Of a stretch of 64,000 bases of DNA, positions 41,101 through 55,054 are shown one piece after another. Source of the DNA: Vespa crabro (taxonomy: Eukaryota; Arthropoda; Insecta; Hymenoptera; Vespidae); assembly GCF_910589235.1 (NCBI RefSeq), contig NC_060955.1, forward strand, positions 15,428,338 to 15,492,337, read 5' to 3'. Below the pieces are notes generated by a model that did not search any database, was not told the origin of the DNA, and worked only from the letters and a program-made list of their open reading frames with translations. Made by a program: the position numbers and the translations under genes. The first letter of the stretch is position 1. Every line of letters starts with the position of its first letter.

Positions 41101-44100
41101 AATATTACCCCATTTATTCTCGTCTATATTTTCATTATAAACTCAAAAATGTGCGTTGCAAAATGTCAGGGTCGTTTTTTCATATTGCTCAATCTTACAA
41201 ACAAGTTCGTGGATCAACTTTCAAAGTTGATGAAATACCTTGAAATGCCATGAAGGCCACTCAATGTTGCAGGACTTTATTCAAAATCTTTTTCAAATTT
41301 TTTTTCTATCTTTTTATATATTAAATTTTCAAAGATGCAAATAATCATACGGTTTATATAATATGATAATTTAACGATGATATAACGGAATCGTTAATAA
41401 CGGAAATAGTTGAACTATTGACAATTTTGATGAAATCTGTAGATTTTATTAGATTTTATATTGTAATATTTCATTAATTTTTATGTAATTCAGAATGCAG
41501 TAGTGGCATCATTGTCTTTTTTTTAACGCGATGTTTGTAAAACTTGATAAAGTATATCGGTAAATAAATTGGAGTGAAAAGTAAAGCAACGATAAAGATA
41601 GTGAGAGAGCTTAGAGGACCGGCGAGTTTGGGGATTGACCCTGAACCTCGAATCTAGAACCTCGACCTTCAAGTTCGCGAAAGCGAGAGAGAGAGAATGA
41701 GATAGATCTCCCAAGGATGCCTTAAAGAAGACGGGGCGAGATGTGTACCATCTCTCTTCTCCGCCTATCAGTTGTGTGTTTCTTTTTGTAAAGGTCGAAT
41801 TTGCCCTTAATTAAATTCTCTTCGAAGGGTGGATATTCACCCTCTCCATGACAAATCCAGTTGAATTTTCGCGTTATTATCGGACCAAGAGGCTGTCCCC
41901 ACCTTCTCTTTTTTCTTTTTCTTTCATCCCAAATAAGACATTCCATTCGCGCCACTGCGAAGCAAAAGAAAAGGTCGTGAGTGTTCCAATTATTAAAAAA
42001 AGAAAAAATAGCATCGTGAAAGATCAAGAGAGACGTTAAAAGACATTTTGTTCTCTTTCATTCACTCTATTTTCTTATTATTATATTGCTTATATATTCA
42101 TACATATATTTTTGTACAATTTATAACATATACTTTACAGGTAACACGAGATTCTAATAATTTGTTTTATATGATAAGATTTTATGCATAGGATACTGGC
42201 TTAAGATGTATAATAAATCTGTCGTTTTTTTTTCCTTTTTAAATGGATTGTGTGAAAGTAATCTAAGCGTGACGAGCTTGGCTGTTGTCTTATGTTGCTT
42301 CCTTTTTTCCTGATTATTTTTTTTTCTTCTATCCTGAAATGAACTTGCGGAGTGTAGTCGCGTAAGAAGGAGAAAAGTTTATAAAGGGATTAAACTTCGT
42401 TATAACTCGTGCCTCTGTGAGTTTCTTCTTTTTTTTTTCTTCAGCTGCTACACGAACTCGTCTGATACTTTTTATCCTTCCCTCGGTGCTAGGTTAATAA
42501 TAACAAGGTGACTTTCATTATTACCGCATGTTTAACTAACCGGCCGGTCGGTTAACGAGATTAGACGGGCCAACTATGGTATCGCGAAAATTACGCGCTA
42601 TGCCGACCCACGTTTTAGTGATTTTAGTCTCTCTCTCTTTCTCTCCCTCTCCCTTTCTCTCTCCGTTTTTAAAATTTGCGATTGACTGGAACGCTTGAGA
42701 TTAACGAAATCAAATTATTTTTAAACGCAGAAAGAGCTTGATAATTACATGATACCTAGGTGAGATTTTTTTTTTAATCTTGAGTGCCGAATTAATTTTT
42801 CACACAAACCAATTATATTCTTTTAATAACTTTCATAATTTTTTTTGCAGATCGAGGATACAAGAGAATTATTATATTTTTTACATTGTATTTTCCTTCC
42901 ATCAGAAAAAATATTTGTAATATCTTGGAAACTTTATTGGAAAAGAAATTTGAAAGACCTGCAATATTGAGTGGCAGTCACGAGTGATCTTAAGGACATT
43001 TCAAAGTGTTAAATAATATCGTTGATGTATCGATCGACCATATTTTTTTTTATATATTTACATCGTTTTGATTTGCTTAATGATTATGAGAAATAGTATA
43101 TAAAAGTATTTATAAAAAAGTATTATAGCATTCGTCGTGGAACAAGATTTCCGAAAATGAATTTCGTAGTCCTCGTCATTATCATCGTGGCTTATATTGT
43201 TCAATCGGTAGAAATGTCCTTCACACGTTGACCCAAACTCGCGTATCTTTTTTCTTGTATTTTCTGCAAGGGAGAAAGAGAGACGAAATTACATACCCGC
43301 GTATCCGTCGACGAATGCGTAATAGACTGTTTGCCAAATTTATGCAAATGCATAGATCGTATAAGTCGGGTAGAGGAAACGACGACGACACGCCTTCTCT
43401 TCTCGCATGTCGTTAACATTCATGAATCGAAAGCCACTCGTAGTCATTCCTCTCCCCTCCGCCCCTTGCTGCCCCCTCTCCCTTCCTCCCCTCTCCCTTC
43501 TGCCCCTTCTCTCTTCTTTTTCTCCTTTGTCTGGTTTCATCCTTCGACGATCGCTTTTGCGCCTTTTTTAGTAAGCAAACCACGCTTTTCCATGATATAA
43601 GACTAAGAAAAGGGGATTCTTGACTGGGCTGAATGCTTGCTTGATTATTTGGCTTTGTCATGAATTCAAATGCTATTTGAAAAGATCGTTAAAAAAATAA
43701 TACAAAGGGAACAATGTTAGTTAACGAGAGAAATCGATAATTCGAGGATGTCGAGTACTTTTTAATTGGATTTACTTTTGTCCGATTCGAGGACAATTCT
43801 ATATGAATCGAGATCACTTAGGTGAGATCGAATAAATATAAGATAAATCGGATTTTATCATTTAATGTATTATATATTTTTTTAATGAACGGAATATAAG
43901 TGTTACACTTATATATGTCTCTTTTTCTCTCCCTCCCCCCTCTCTCTCTCTACGATGGTATCTCTTGTAATTTTGGAGAGACGTATGTATCACTATAGAA
44001 AGCGAGAAAGAGCGAGTAGGAGGATGGGGGAATGGGGATAGTAATTTGGAAAGGTACAATGAGTACGAAACGGTAGGAGAACAGTCGGGCAGCCCTTCTC

Positions 44101-44262
44101 GAGGTTAATTAGCGTAGCCCGATAGTGGCATTCAGACTGTGTTTGTCGATGGACCGTTTTCACGGGTCCTCGGCTACAGGATGATTTTCGTTAAAAATAT
44201 CCACCCCTCGGGCAAGTCTAGTTACATTTAAACCCATGCGACGTGCAGTACCTATTTTAGAG

Positions 44263-44299
<37 letters not shown>

Positions 44300-45040
44300 A
44301 CGCGCGGGGTGTTCGTACAAAGAGGTCACGTTTTCAAAGCACCCATCGAATGACCGTAATTAAAGGAAATTACGTCTCGCCTTTTGCAAAACACATTTCC
44401 AAAAAGGTACTCATGCCATTTGTGCAGACAGTCCTTCCGTTATTGATCGGATCGTGACAAGAAAATATTTATAGTTGATCGTTAATCGCGTCTTTCTCTC
44501 GATTCTAATCATGCAACGTAATTTTCGTTACGTCGTTCTCGGTGAAATGAGAAGACAGCTGTCCGGGCAGAGTTATTATATCAAATGGACGTTTCAAAAA
44601 TTCTGCTAAATATTCGCGGTCAATTTTGATTTCAAGGATAAACGTTATCTTTATTACGCTAGTGTTCATGTAAAAGTATCAGAATTCATGCGCATGAGTT
44701 TTTTCATATGTATATGTACACGAGCTTCTTGTAGGAAATGTTAGAGAGATACTTAATAAATTTCTATTTCTTCCTTGTATAATTAGCTGTTAGAAAAACA
44801 GACATTATAATCGTCATCTTTCTCTTATATCATTCACATTTTTATCTCATATATAAAGCAGCCGTCTAATTTGCAGTACTCGCAAAACGAGCAGAAACGT
44901 AGCTCGGTATATGCTGCTGATATGTAGTCATCGTCTAAATCGCCGACTTAAAGACCGAGGAGAAACGTGAATCCTTATTTACGCGATCTCTATCCGTTAT
45001 CTTTCTTTTTCTCTCTTTCTCTCCCTCCCTCCCTCCCTTC

Positions 45041-45072
<32 letters not shown>

Positions 45073-45403
45073 ATCCCTGTCTCTCCCTCTCATTCTTTTT
45101 CATTATCAATTCTCAACTACTTTTGCTATTTTGTTCACACATGTTTACTATATTTCTTATTTATTTTTATTTCCTGATTTATTGATATCTCTTACCTTGG
45201 CAAAATTAAAAGTGAAATTTTATGTAAAAGCAGAAAAACTGATTCCTTTTTCTTTTCGGCTTTTCGAAGCCACGCGAACAAGTGCCTATTCATATGGCCC
45301 GTGCGAATTCGTATGAATTATTACAAGTCTAAGGATGGTTTACTGGTAATTGCTTTGTTAACCTCGTATTTATCTCTCCCGAGGTGCTAGTTTGCTCTTT
45401 TTA

Positions 45404-45406
<3 letters not shown>

Positions 45407-45501
<95 letters not shown>
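45407..45501. repeat. (CT)n microsatellite, longest in the window
   Basis: Roughly 95 bases of almost perfect CT lie on the sense strand of headcase intron 1. Confidence 0.92.
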
Positions 45502-48131
45502 ATGTTTCAAACACAGAAAGGACGATTGTTATTACATCGAGCTCGAGTATGTTACTTTGCTCTTCTGCTTTCTATTTTGTGTAACATTTGTAATTAAAGA
45601 ACAATAACGAGTCATTCTTCAGCAATAATTTTGTTTATTATTCTCAGATTCTTTTCTTTATAAATTTTCTCTATCGTTTTATAATCGCTATATACGATAC
45701 CGTAAACGATATTTTGACGAATAAGATACCTTTTTTATTGTTTTTTTTTTTTTTTTTTTTGTTATAAGAAATAGCATGAGAGAATTAAGTGATAAGAATT
45801 TTATCTTTCGAACATACATTTGTTGTTTACTCGGTCAGTATAATTTCATCGTTGCGGACGTAGCAATTAAAAGCTTTTGCTATAAGGAATTTGTATTTTC
45901 ATTGGAAATACTCGTATAGAAAGAAATTTATCGTTTGAAATCTATGTTTGGTGAAAGATTAATGTATAAACTCGAAATCTTTTGATACGATACACATATT
46001 GCCTTGTCGCACGATTGTTAGATTTATACGAAAAGAAGTAGGGGAAAGTCGCGATAATGAAAGAAAGATACGCGTCAAGGTAAAACACATACACGTGTCA
46101 TGGTGAACAGTCACCTCCTTAATATTAGTTGCAGGAAAACTTTCAGATAAATTTTATACTTTTTTCAATCGAATTTTGATCGAGGTCAAGGGTGGAATAC
46201 ATATTGCGTTAAAACAAACTGGAAGAGAATAGAAAGTTTGATATTAGAAAATAAGGAGATGAGTAAATTTTATTTTAGAAAATATTTGTATTTTTTTTCT
46301 TTTTCTTTTCTTTTCTTTTTTTTTTTCTTGCCAAAGGAAAGAAGTGAGATTGCTCCTGTTTGCAGACGTTTCAACGTGACTCAATTTGCGTTGGAACGAT
46401 TCAAAGGGTTAATTAATCATGAACGAATCACTCGGGGCCTCATGATCGTGTCTGAAATATCGAGATAATATAGCGAGATTGTTTATTATCTGTTTTCATA
46501 GAATACAGTACTTTCCTTTCCGAGTGTTTATATCGTGCGGGAAAATGTTGATCCTTTTTCTTTTTTCTCGTAGATACACCTATACACCTATTATAGCAGA
46601 TTTATTTCATGAAATAGACGAAAAATCGTTATCGAGTTTAGCATCGAAATAAAGATGTGATGGGAGAGAGGGGACTCATGTTTCTTTTTAATAACATTTC
46701 TGGTTTAATTAACGAATCGAGTTGTCGTTTCTTGCAGTAGGAATGGTCTTTATTAACATACAATTAAAATCGGTGCATAAATGCACGTGAGAACTAAGGC
46801 CATAATGCGAATAAATTTTTACCTTGCAATGCGATACACGTAGAGATGTGCAAACGAATGAACGAATAGCGTGACATACACCAAATTTTTATCTTCTTTC
46901 CTCGTTCATTGTCTGTTGTATGTACTTATAACGTTTATTAATAGTAGAGGTAAAACCTGCCGTAAGAACCGGTCCCCAGATTCTTCTTGGTAGAAACGGC
47001 TCTTATTCTGCGTCATTTCGAAATATAGAAAAGCAAATCTTTCTTTCCTTTTTTTTTTTTTTTACAACCCTTTACAAATCTTTTTGCTTTCTATCAGTTC
47101 ATTTTAATTTATATTCATATTTCAAACATCATTGTAACAATTAATGTTTTAATAATTTGTGACCAAAAACACATCACATTCTTCATTCATTATCATTTTT
47201 AAGTTTATTAGAGCTGATCCACGAAGATACTTGTACGTTTCTGCATAGCTCGAGATAGCTCGACATTTCAAAGTCAAATAATTCTTTCTCTTTCTTTCTC
47301 TCTCTCTCTTCCCCCTCTCCTTATCCATCTCATTTTCTTCACTTTATCGCACGCAATCGCATGTGGCAGCTGCTAACGTTCCTTCATAGATTCCTTGGAA
47401 GGATCTTCACGTCTCTAGTAATTCGTGAAGCGAATCGAGGAATCCCATCCGCATCGTTCAAGGACATGGTGAGACGTCAAAGACGGAACCATCTTTCGAG
47501 GGTCAATCCTTCTTTTTCTTTAATACGTTCGCTGTCCTTTTGATGTACGTTTATATAGAATCGTAAAATAAATTCGACTAGAAATTGAAGACGAAAGTAA
47601 ATGGAATGTACGGATCTACGTTTGAAAAGGGTAAGTGCTCATTAAAAGAACAGTCACGAAACAATGGATCAATATCAAAAAACTTTCAATCCTTCAAGAT
47701 ACTACTCTCGTTCTTATCGATTATTGATGACCAATAAACTCAAGAAACGATTGTTATCCATTCGATTTCGAAAATAATTACAGAACCGCACTATGTGATT
47801 ACTTACGAAATCTGAGAACGGAAGGAAAACCGAACGAAGGAGAAAGGAGAAAGGAGAAAGGATATCTAAGAACAGCACTCGCTTGTACACAATTTAATTT
47901 ACTTTTTTCATATTGAAAATAAAATCTCACGCGTGTCATTTCGTGGAACGTATATGTTGACAGCGTATCCTTAGCTATCAGAGACACGTAGATATTATTT
48001 ACGGGAATTTTTCATCTCCCGTTAAACGAGATCGTCCGATTACATGTCCGTCTATGTCGCATTTTACACTTGGTGTGCATCGTATATAAAACTGACGTGA
48101 GAAAGTTTCCCGAGTTGAGAAAATATCGATA

Positions 48132-48133
<2 letters not shown>

Positions 48134-48181
<48 letters not shown>

Positions 48182-48204
48182 TTCTCTCTTTCTTTTTCTC
48201 TTTC
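48134..48204. repeat. (CT)n microsatellite
   Basis: CT dinucleotides with GTCT and CTTT interruptions lie in headcase intron 1. Confidence 0.88.
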
Positions 48205-51200
48205 TTTAGTGGACTTAATAAGATAATGGAAGAGTTCGTTCGAGCTATTACTACTTGTTGATGTTGCGGATACTCTCTCGTAATTCGTTATATCATCGGA
48301 CACATTAGTTAGCAAGTCGTGATTCCGTGAATTGCTTCAACGATTCACCATAATCGACTTTACCAGTAGCATTATGTATAAGAGATCTCCTACACGTCTT
48401 TGTTTTTCGTCGTAACTGCCTTGGACGGTCTTCTAATGTAGATAATCGTTATCACCGTAATGTGAAATAGAGATAGATAGAGCAATAGACGGAAAAAAAG
48501 AAAAAGAAAAAGAGAAAGAAACAGTGAGTTGAATGGGGTGCATCACTTACTTAACCCTTTGCTTTGCAGTCTGCCGTCCTGTCTGCCGTATACTATACCC
48601 TGTCTAGCCTTCTAATCTTGTTCGCAGTACTGTTAAGTTACACTATAATCGTTCTCTGTAATTTCGGTTCGTAACAAGCCTCTCCAATTTCCTGATCTCG
48701 ATTAATTATCACATTAACTGTCTCGTGTCTTATTATGTAAAAATATCTATAAGAAAAGGTCAGACCAATCAATGAAATTCTTCGTTGAAAGATGAGAATA
48801 ATATATTCTTTCCAAAGTATATCGCGATCGCAAGTGCAAGTGTACCGGGTAAAAAGATGATCGGATTACCAAGATCAAAGTGTCATTCTCTCTCCCGTTC
48901 TCTTCTCTCATTTCTCTTATAAAGATCGCTCAAACAAATGCTACAGTGACGGCAGGCACCTGTACATATATAAGCTCCTTGCGTATTTATAGATAACAAA
49001 TGTCTTGTTTACCCCCTGCATACCCGTCGTTCTTTTTATAAGTGTCTCTTGGTGTCTAATAGAGATGAGGAAGAGTGAGGGGGGAGGAGAGACAGAGAGA
49101 TGCAAAGAAACGAAGAAAGATGTGGGTGTGGCGACAAAGTGTGATATTCCAAAGGTAGTTGATGTTCAAACGGGAATAAAGAGAGAGGAAGCTAATGTGA
49201 TCAAAATATACGTTCCCAGCATTTGTTCGATAGTCGGTCGGTTGGTTGGTCGAGTGGCCGGTGTATTAGCGATGTTTTCGCTCGAGGCATTTTTGCGCAG
49301 TTAGTCGATAAAGCTCGTGACTCGATGCCCTTCCGTTTCAGGTCTCAATGACAATCCCAATAGCACCTACACGCATAGAGTGACCGAGCGTGCGAAAGAG
49401 AGAAAGAGAGAGAGAGAGAGAACGCGCGCGCGAGAGAGAGAGACGCGAGAGAGCCACGCGTGCGCTACCCACCGATCTCTGACTCTCATTCTCCTCGATG
49501 CTTTGGGCGTGTCACGAGCGGACAGCGCATCGATTTCGCGCGAGTATTCGTGCAAGGATACACGCGTGTAAGATAGTCGACAATGTTGTTCGGTAAATGC
49601 AGACTGTTTTTCCTCCCAAGTATTATGATCAGCTATGCAGAGAATATTTTGACTTATTATGATTTATTTTAACTTTTTATGCTGTTTTTCATTTTTTAAT
49701 ATTATTATTAATACGCATATGCATACATATATATATAAATTTGATTTGCTCATGCGTCATAATAATTAAATTCATTCATTTGCCATTGTTCGATTCACTA
49801 TATAGAGTTTGTAGTATGTGACTGGATCGACTTTACGATTCATATCGCACGTGTGCTCTAACCGATCGAAGTTCTTCGAAGTTCTTGTCCTTGTGCGAAG
49901 GCAAACTACGACGACTGAAATAGAAAGGGAAGGAAGAAAAGACGTGATTTTCTTCGAGCGTTAAAAGTCACGACAAGGTCAGATAAAAATGCTCTCCCGC
50001 CTAGCAGAGTCGAGTTGAATACAGCTTGAGTTGTAATCTTGCGATTATTTCGTATATATATCCCTTAGCCACTGTTTACTTTGTGATAACAGTGTTGCTG
50101 CACACACGTGTACTTATCGTTGATAATAGAACTGACGTTAATTGGACCGCGAAGCATGACGATCTTCGCTCAGCAAATCTGTTGAAATTTGTTTGCGATT
50201 TACATCTTGTTTAATTTAACAGACCATATTATCGTTATACATTGTCGTATTCTGTATGTAATGATAGGATAAACTTGGATATAAGTTCATTGATTTGCAG
50301 AATATTTTTAAGTCCTCGGTTAAAAACATTTTTGCTTATCGACGAAACAAACTTGTTCCGAGTTATTTTCATGGAAGTAAACATGCGATATATATCCCCA
50401 CTTACGATCGACCAATGCTGTGATTAACGAAAGTATCGATTCGTATCCATCTCTCTCGTGACAGTATTGCGTAACGTCGTTGAGTATTAGTCATTCTAAA
50501 ACAACTAGTCAGTCAACGTAGTGATGCAACCACGCGCGAACGTTGAGATTAAAAACTGCAAAACCCAGGAGATTTGCAAGACGATGAGATGCCACGCGTG
50601 TGATTCATAAGTTCACTTTGTTTTTTTTTTTTTATGATAAAAAACTATCTTTTTGACCTTGACTCTTTTTTAAAAATGACAATATTTCAATTTTTTTTTC
50701 TTTTTATCATCGTCGCCCAATCGTATTCAATTTAGATAATATATCGTGCATGTTCTTACTTTTTATGTGAAATTTGTATTCCAAAACAAGTACATATATT
50801 ATTATTGCTATATATATGCAGATAACTTTTACGATTCGATTCTCCAAAGGAATTCTCTCACAGGAAACGTACATTCTCGTGAATGTGTGTGCGGTAACTT
50901 TCAAAAGTTATTTTTAAGCACTCATTATCCTCCTCTGTTAGCACGTGCTACGATTCGTTAATTAGTCGCAACGTAATCCGTTGCCCGTATTTGTTTCTGC
51001 ACCTTTGCCAGTTACTATTATTCACTTTTCTCTTCGAGATAGTCAAATTTGAAAATAATTCAACTCGTTGATCGTTAAACCCTTGATAATATTTTGTCGA
51101 ATGAATTTATATTGTAAGACCGTGTCTATTTGTTTAAAATGAATCATATTCGGATAATAATGTCGTTAGCTATCAATAAAAAAATAAATAAAACCTGAGT

Positions 51201-51863
51201 CATTCTCGTTAAGTACGTTTTCGTTTTTATCAAGTTATTCGCCTGATTAACGCAAAAATTGCACCGTTTAGAATGAGAGAAAGAGACGTAGGGAAAACGA
51301 AAAAGAAGAAATATAATTTCCTCGAAACTTATTTCTTAAATAAGTTCCTCGAAAGGCTCATTAAATTTCGATAACTTACGCGATTTTTCATGTTATCTTT
51401 GCATGATTAAATCATGATTAGCTAAACGTCTTTCTACTTGTTGAATTCTAATATAATAGAATTCTTCGAATTGACTTAAATTAGACAGATATTTTTTATC
51501 ATATCCATCGATAACGGACGTTCATATGTAAATATACTTTCATTAATAATTTATACTGTAATGAAATCGAAATGAAATGTTGAGAGGTTAAAGTAATGGG
51601 AAATTGGAATTATATAAAAATGTCAATAAAAGAAAAAAAAAAAAGAATAAGCATTTCGATTGCAGTCGTTCGCATAACAAGCCTCGTGTATTTTCCAGTT
51701 TGTTTTCCTCCGATAGTACGGCTACATTGGTGGTGTGGTGAGGACAGAAGGGAAAAATGCGTAATATTTTCGTGACCCTTGCTTGACATTGCCAAAAATA
51801 ACCGATACGGGTAACGATAGGACGATTTCATTCGAGTGGAGGCCAAGGTTAAGGTCGAGTTGT

Positions 51864-51868
<5 letters not shown>

Positions 51869-51925
<57 letters not shown>

Positions 51926-51947
51926 GTCTGTCTTTCTCTGTCTTTTT

Positions 51948-51988
<41 letters not shown>
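51869..51988. repeat. Long interrupted (CT)n tract
   Basis: Two CT runs are separated by CTGT/CTTT variants, in all about 120 bases of pure pyrimidine plus G on the headcase sense strand. Confidence 0.9.
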
Positions 51989-51990
<2 letters not shown>

Positions 51991-52645
51991 CCTCTCCAGA
52001 TCGTAGCTCTCTGTCACACTTGTCTTCGTCTGCTTGCATTTGTTTGCTTGCTTGCTTATAGTCTCTCTTTTTGATGACGTAACTTGCATCGTTCAACTAA
52101 CGGTTCAAACTTTACGATTGTTGTCACTTTTCTGTTTTCCTTTCGACATTTTCTTTTAATCGTTTATCGACTTTTACGAAACACAACTCTTTAAGTCATT
52201 TATTATTATTAGTTACTTGAGTTTTGAGTTCTTCGATTTGATTATTCGTTTGCATTTCTTTCGGCTCTAGTAGGTTTTCTAAATAAAGTACTTAGATATT
52301 AAGATGCTTTTAATATATCTTCATTTTATTTATCCGACAGTGACGTTGAATGATATTTCTACATAAATACGTTCTCCTAGATCCCAAAAGCTCTCTTTCG
52401 AATAAACATTCTTACATCATCGCTCCTTATAATTCGCACTTCTACTTCGAGAAGGAATGCGCACGTTTTTTATCGTTCCGAGTCGATATTTTTAGATTTT
52501 TTTCTTTCTTTCTTTTTTTCTTTTTTACAAGATCGTACGGGAATCTAACGTACGCGTGTACAGTTTGAAAAGCTCTAAGCTAGCTCACCTTGTCCATATA
52601 CGTATAAATTTGTGTGTACGTAAAGATATATATGTACACATAAGA

Positions 52646-52654
<9 letters not shown>

Positions 52655-52689
<35 letters not shown>
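52655..52689. repeat. (TA)n tract
   Basis: Alternating TA flanked by TATGTGTG and ACAC sequence lies about 500 bases before headcase exon 2. Confidence 0.9.
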
Positions 52690-52694
<5 letters not shown>

Positions 52695-52869
52695 CTACAC
52701 GTACAAACATATGTGTACGAGTTTTATCGCGCATTCCTTCTGCCGCTTCCTTTTCGAGGGTTATCAAGGGATAGAAAGGAGGGTGCGGAATTATTATGAA
52801 TCACGAGAAATTCACTGGATCCTCCCCCACCGGCTTTTCCCGTAAAAGCCTTTCAAATGGAATGTTTAG

Positions 52870-52871
<2 letters not shown>

Positions 52872-52931
<60 letters not shown>

Positions 52932-52956
52932 GCGCACACACACACACACACACACA
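52872..52956. repeat. Compound (CT)n-(CA)n microsatellite
   Basis: A CT run of about 55 bases is followed after a few bases by a CA run (52933-52956). It lies about 215 bases before the exon 2 acceptor, too far to be its polypyrimidine tract. Confidence 0.9.
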
Positions 52957-53170
52957 TTCTGACTCTCATTTTCTCTCACTTTCTCTCACTTTTCGTTAAA
53001 AGAATTTTATCAAACCTTTTTTAGAGACCATCTATTGCGAATGAAATGACGTAGAAAAATTTCAAATGATAGACGTGGATAGTGTTAAGGTCATTGATAG
53101 AAATATATATTTGTTGACTTGACTTTGTACTACGATCAAGATTGTAATAACCCTGAATTTTTATTTTCAG

Positions 53171-53267
53171 ACAAAGCTGCGGAGCCAATGGTATCTTCTC
53201 CCGTCGCTTGGACTTCAGCGCATTTAACAGCTTGCCCCGCACCAAACTGAACTCCTATCATATTAAG
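53171..53267 (+). CDS. hdc: headcase, second coding exon
   Basis: This 97-base exon lies between a TTATTTTCAG acceptor and an AAG|GTAAGA donor. Its first base completes the phase-2 codon left by exon 1 (AG|A = Arg268). The next 32 codons read without a stop, include GANGIFSRRLDFSAFNSLPR and end in LNSYHIK. This matches the well conserved segment of Headcase that follows the KKSKVDFF motif at the end of exon 1. The exon ends in phase 0, so exon 3 should begin with a whole codon. Together the two exons give the first 300 residues of the protein. The exon is too short to stand out as an ORF; frame continuity, splice sites and family sequence identify it. Confidence 0.93.
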
Positions 53268-54220
53268 GTAAGAAATTTGAAGAAATTAAATAAAGTTTAC
53301 TCTCATTCCTTTTTCATTAGAATTAATACATTGAACGTCGAATTAATTTAATAGAAAAATCTATGTGTTCGTTTAATATCTTTCATAACCTTTTATAGAT
53401 AAATTTTTTACTTTAGACTTTTATATTATACTTATTAGGGAAAATACTTTTAAAGATTTTTAAGATAACAAAAGAAATCTTACAAATTTTTAAAATAAAG
53501 CTTTTGAAGATGAAGTGTCAATCACCGATATTTAATAACGTGATAATAATCATCGAAAGAATGTAGAAATTATGATTTAAACATTTTTTTCGTATTAACA
53601 TTTTTATTCGTTTCATTTCTCTGATTTTTTATTTATAATAAAGGCTACAGTTTCTATGAACGATCGAGATCGCATAAACATAATTAACGAATTAAAAGAA
53701 AGGGCGAGTTTTCAGTTTAGCTTTTCTAATTTCCAACGTCGAATCAAAGTATATCATGCGAGTACCAACCCGTATGAGGGTTCCCTTTTTATCATCGTTG
53801 ATTAATCTCACGCGAACCCGATCATTTTTTTTTCTTTTTCGCAAACAAGCAAAGCGGTACTATCCGTGCGCGCACGCTCACGCCCTTCCGAGCGAATCCT
53901 TTCGCGCGTTGCGTCGTAACACTGTCGTCCTACCCCAAATACGAGGGAAAATCAATACCAAACCCCTTGTTGGCTTTACCGTGCACTTACTCTCGCATTT
54001 TCTGCACGTACGCGTTTTGCTCCTACGCACGCGCCGTCACTTCCTGGAGGGTTGTATAATTTTTTTTATTACATTCCGTTTTGTTTTACATATATTCTCA
54101 TCAAGTTGTATGACTCTTTATCGATAGGATCGATCGATTCGCAAAAAAGAAATCAAGATTATTAACGTTATTTTATGTCTATATCTATTCGTGCGAATAA
54201 AATTGCGTAAGTAATAATTA

Positions 54221-54374
54221 ATATAGTACATACTTATTATAGTATATTCTTATTATAGTATATTATTATAGTATATTCTTATTATAGTATATTCTTATTA
54301 TAGTATATTCTTATTATAGTATATTTTTATTATAGTATATTTTTATTATAGTATATACTTATTATAGTACATAC
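54221..54374. repeat. 16-bp AT-rich minisatellite
   Basis: A unit close to TATATTCTTATTATAG repeats about nine times, with small variants (CTT to TTT, one shortened copy, and GTACATAC at the edges). It lies in headcase intron 2 about 1 kb after exon 2. Confidence 0.85.
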
Positions 54375-54999
54375 GTGAATATAAATATCTGCGAAAAAGG
54401 ATGAGAAAGCAAGCACGAGAAGAGGGGAGAAACAAATACTTTTTCTATGGCGCACATTACACACACACAAGAAAAGTCATCGAATTATTCGTGCGTTGGA
54501 TGGAGGACCCGAAAAAGGGTTCGAATCTGGCTGTGTAATATGACAACGTACGTATTACGTTTTGGACATAATCGATAAACGAAAAACGAATTGGTATACT
54601 CTTCATTCTGCCGTTTCTGCATTCTATTCGTTTAAATTGTACAAACAGAAATGTATGGGAAAGTTGGAGAATAATTTTCTAATTATGTGGAAAAGTTTTT
54701 CATATTTAGCCTTAGCTATTGAGATTAAGATGAGAAAGAAATGAAACGAGAGGAGATGAGATTGTAGGACGTCGGTCGACCTTGACCTTAACCTTGACAT
54801 GGGTTCTTTATTTTAGGGGGGGGGGCTGTGTGTATATATATATATATGTATGGTAGGTGTATGTGTATTTATGTATGGATGTATATATGCGTGTGTTAGC
54901 GAGTGCAAAGTGAAGGATGACTAGTAAAATAGTCGGCTCCCCTAAGAACTCGGCTAAGTGCCTGCGGCTTTCCGAACGAGCAACCATAATCGACCTTGT

Positions 55000-55054
55000 T
55001 CTCTCTCTCTCTCTCTCTCTCTCTCCCTCTCTCTCTCTCTCCCTCTCTCTCTCT
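55000..55054. repeat. (CT)n microsatellite
   Basis: CT with CTCC interruptions, in headcase intron 2. Confidence 0.88.

Larger units (their letters stand above)
37227..53170 (+). other. hdc: headcase intron 1 (about 15.9 kb)
   Basis: The intron begins GTTAGT and ends TTATTTTCAG. I recognise no coding exon in it. It is AT-rich, with long CT tracts on the sense strand (45407-45501, 48134-48204, 51869-51988, 52872-52926), TA tracts (38074-38117, 52655-52689) and a short CA tract (52933-52956). Long first introns often hold regulatory DNA, but nothing here identifies an enhancer. Unannotated alternative first exons cannot be excluded. Confidence 0.85.

Noticed and set aside
51610..52096. Long Arg-Glu and Ser-Leu open frames here and at many other sites (for example 6277-6744, 8745-9168, 27000-27236, 56754-57236)
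   Set aside because: They are translations of GA/CT microsatellites, open in two or more frames, with no family similarity.
54490..54545. B-box-like sequence GGGTTCGAATC suggesting a tRNA
   Set aside because: No A box or cloverleaf with a complete acceptor stem can be drawn around it.
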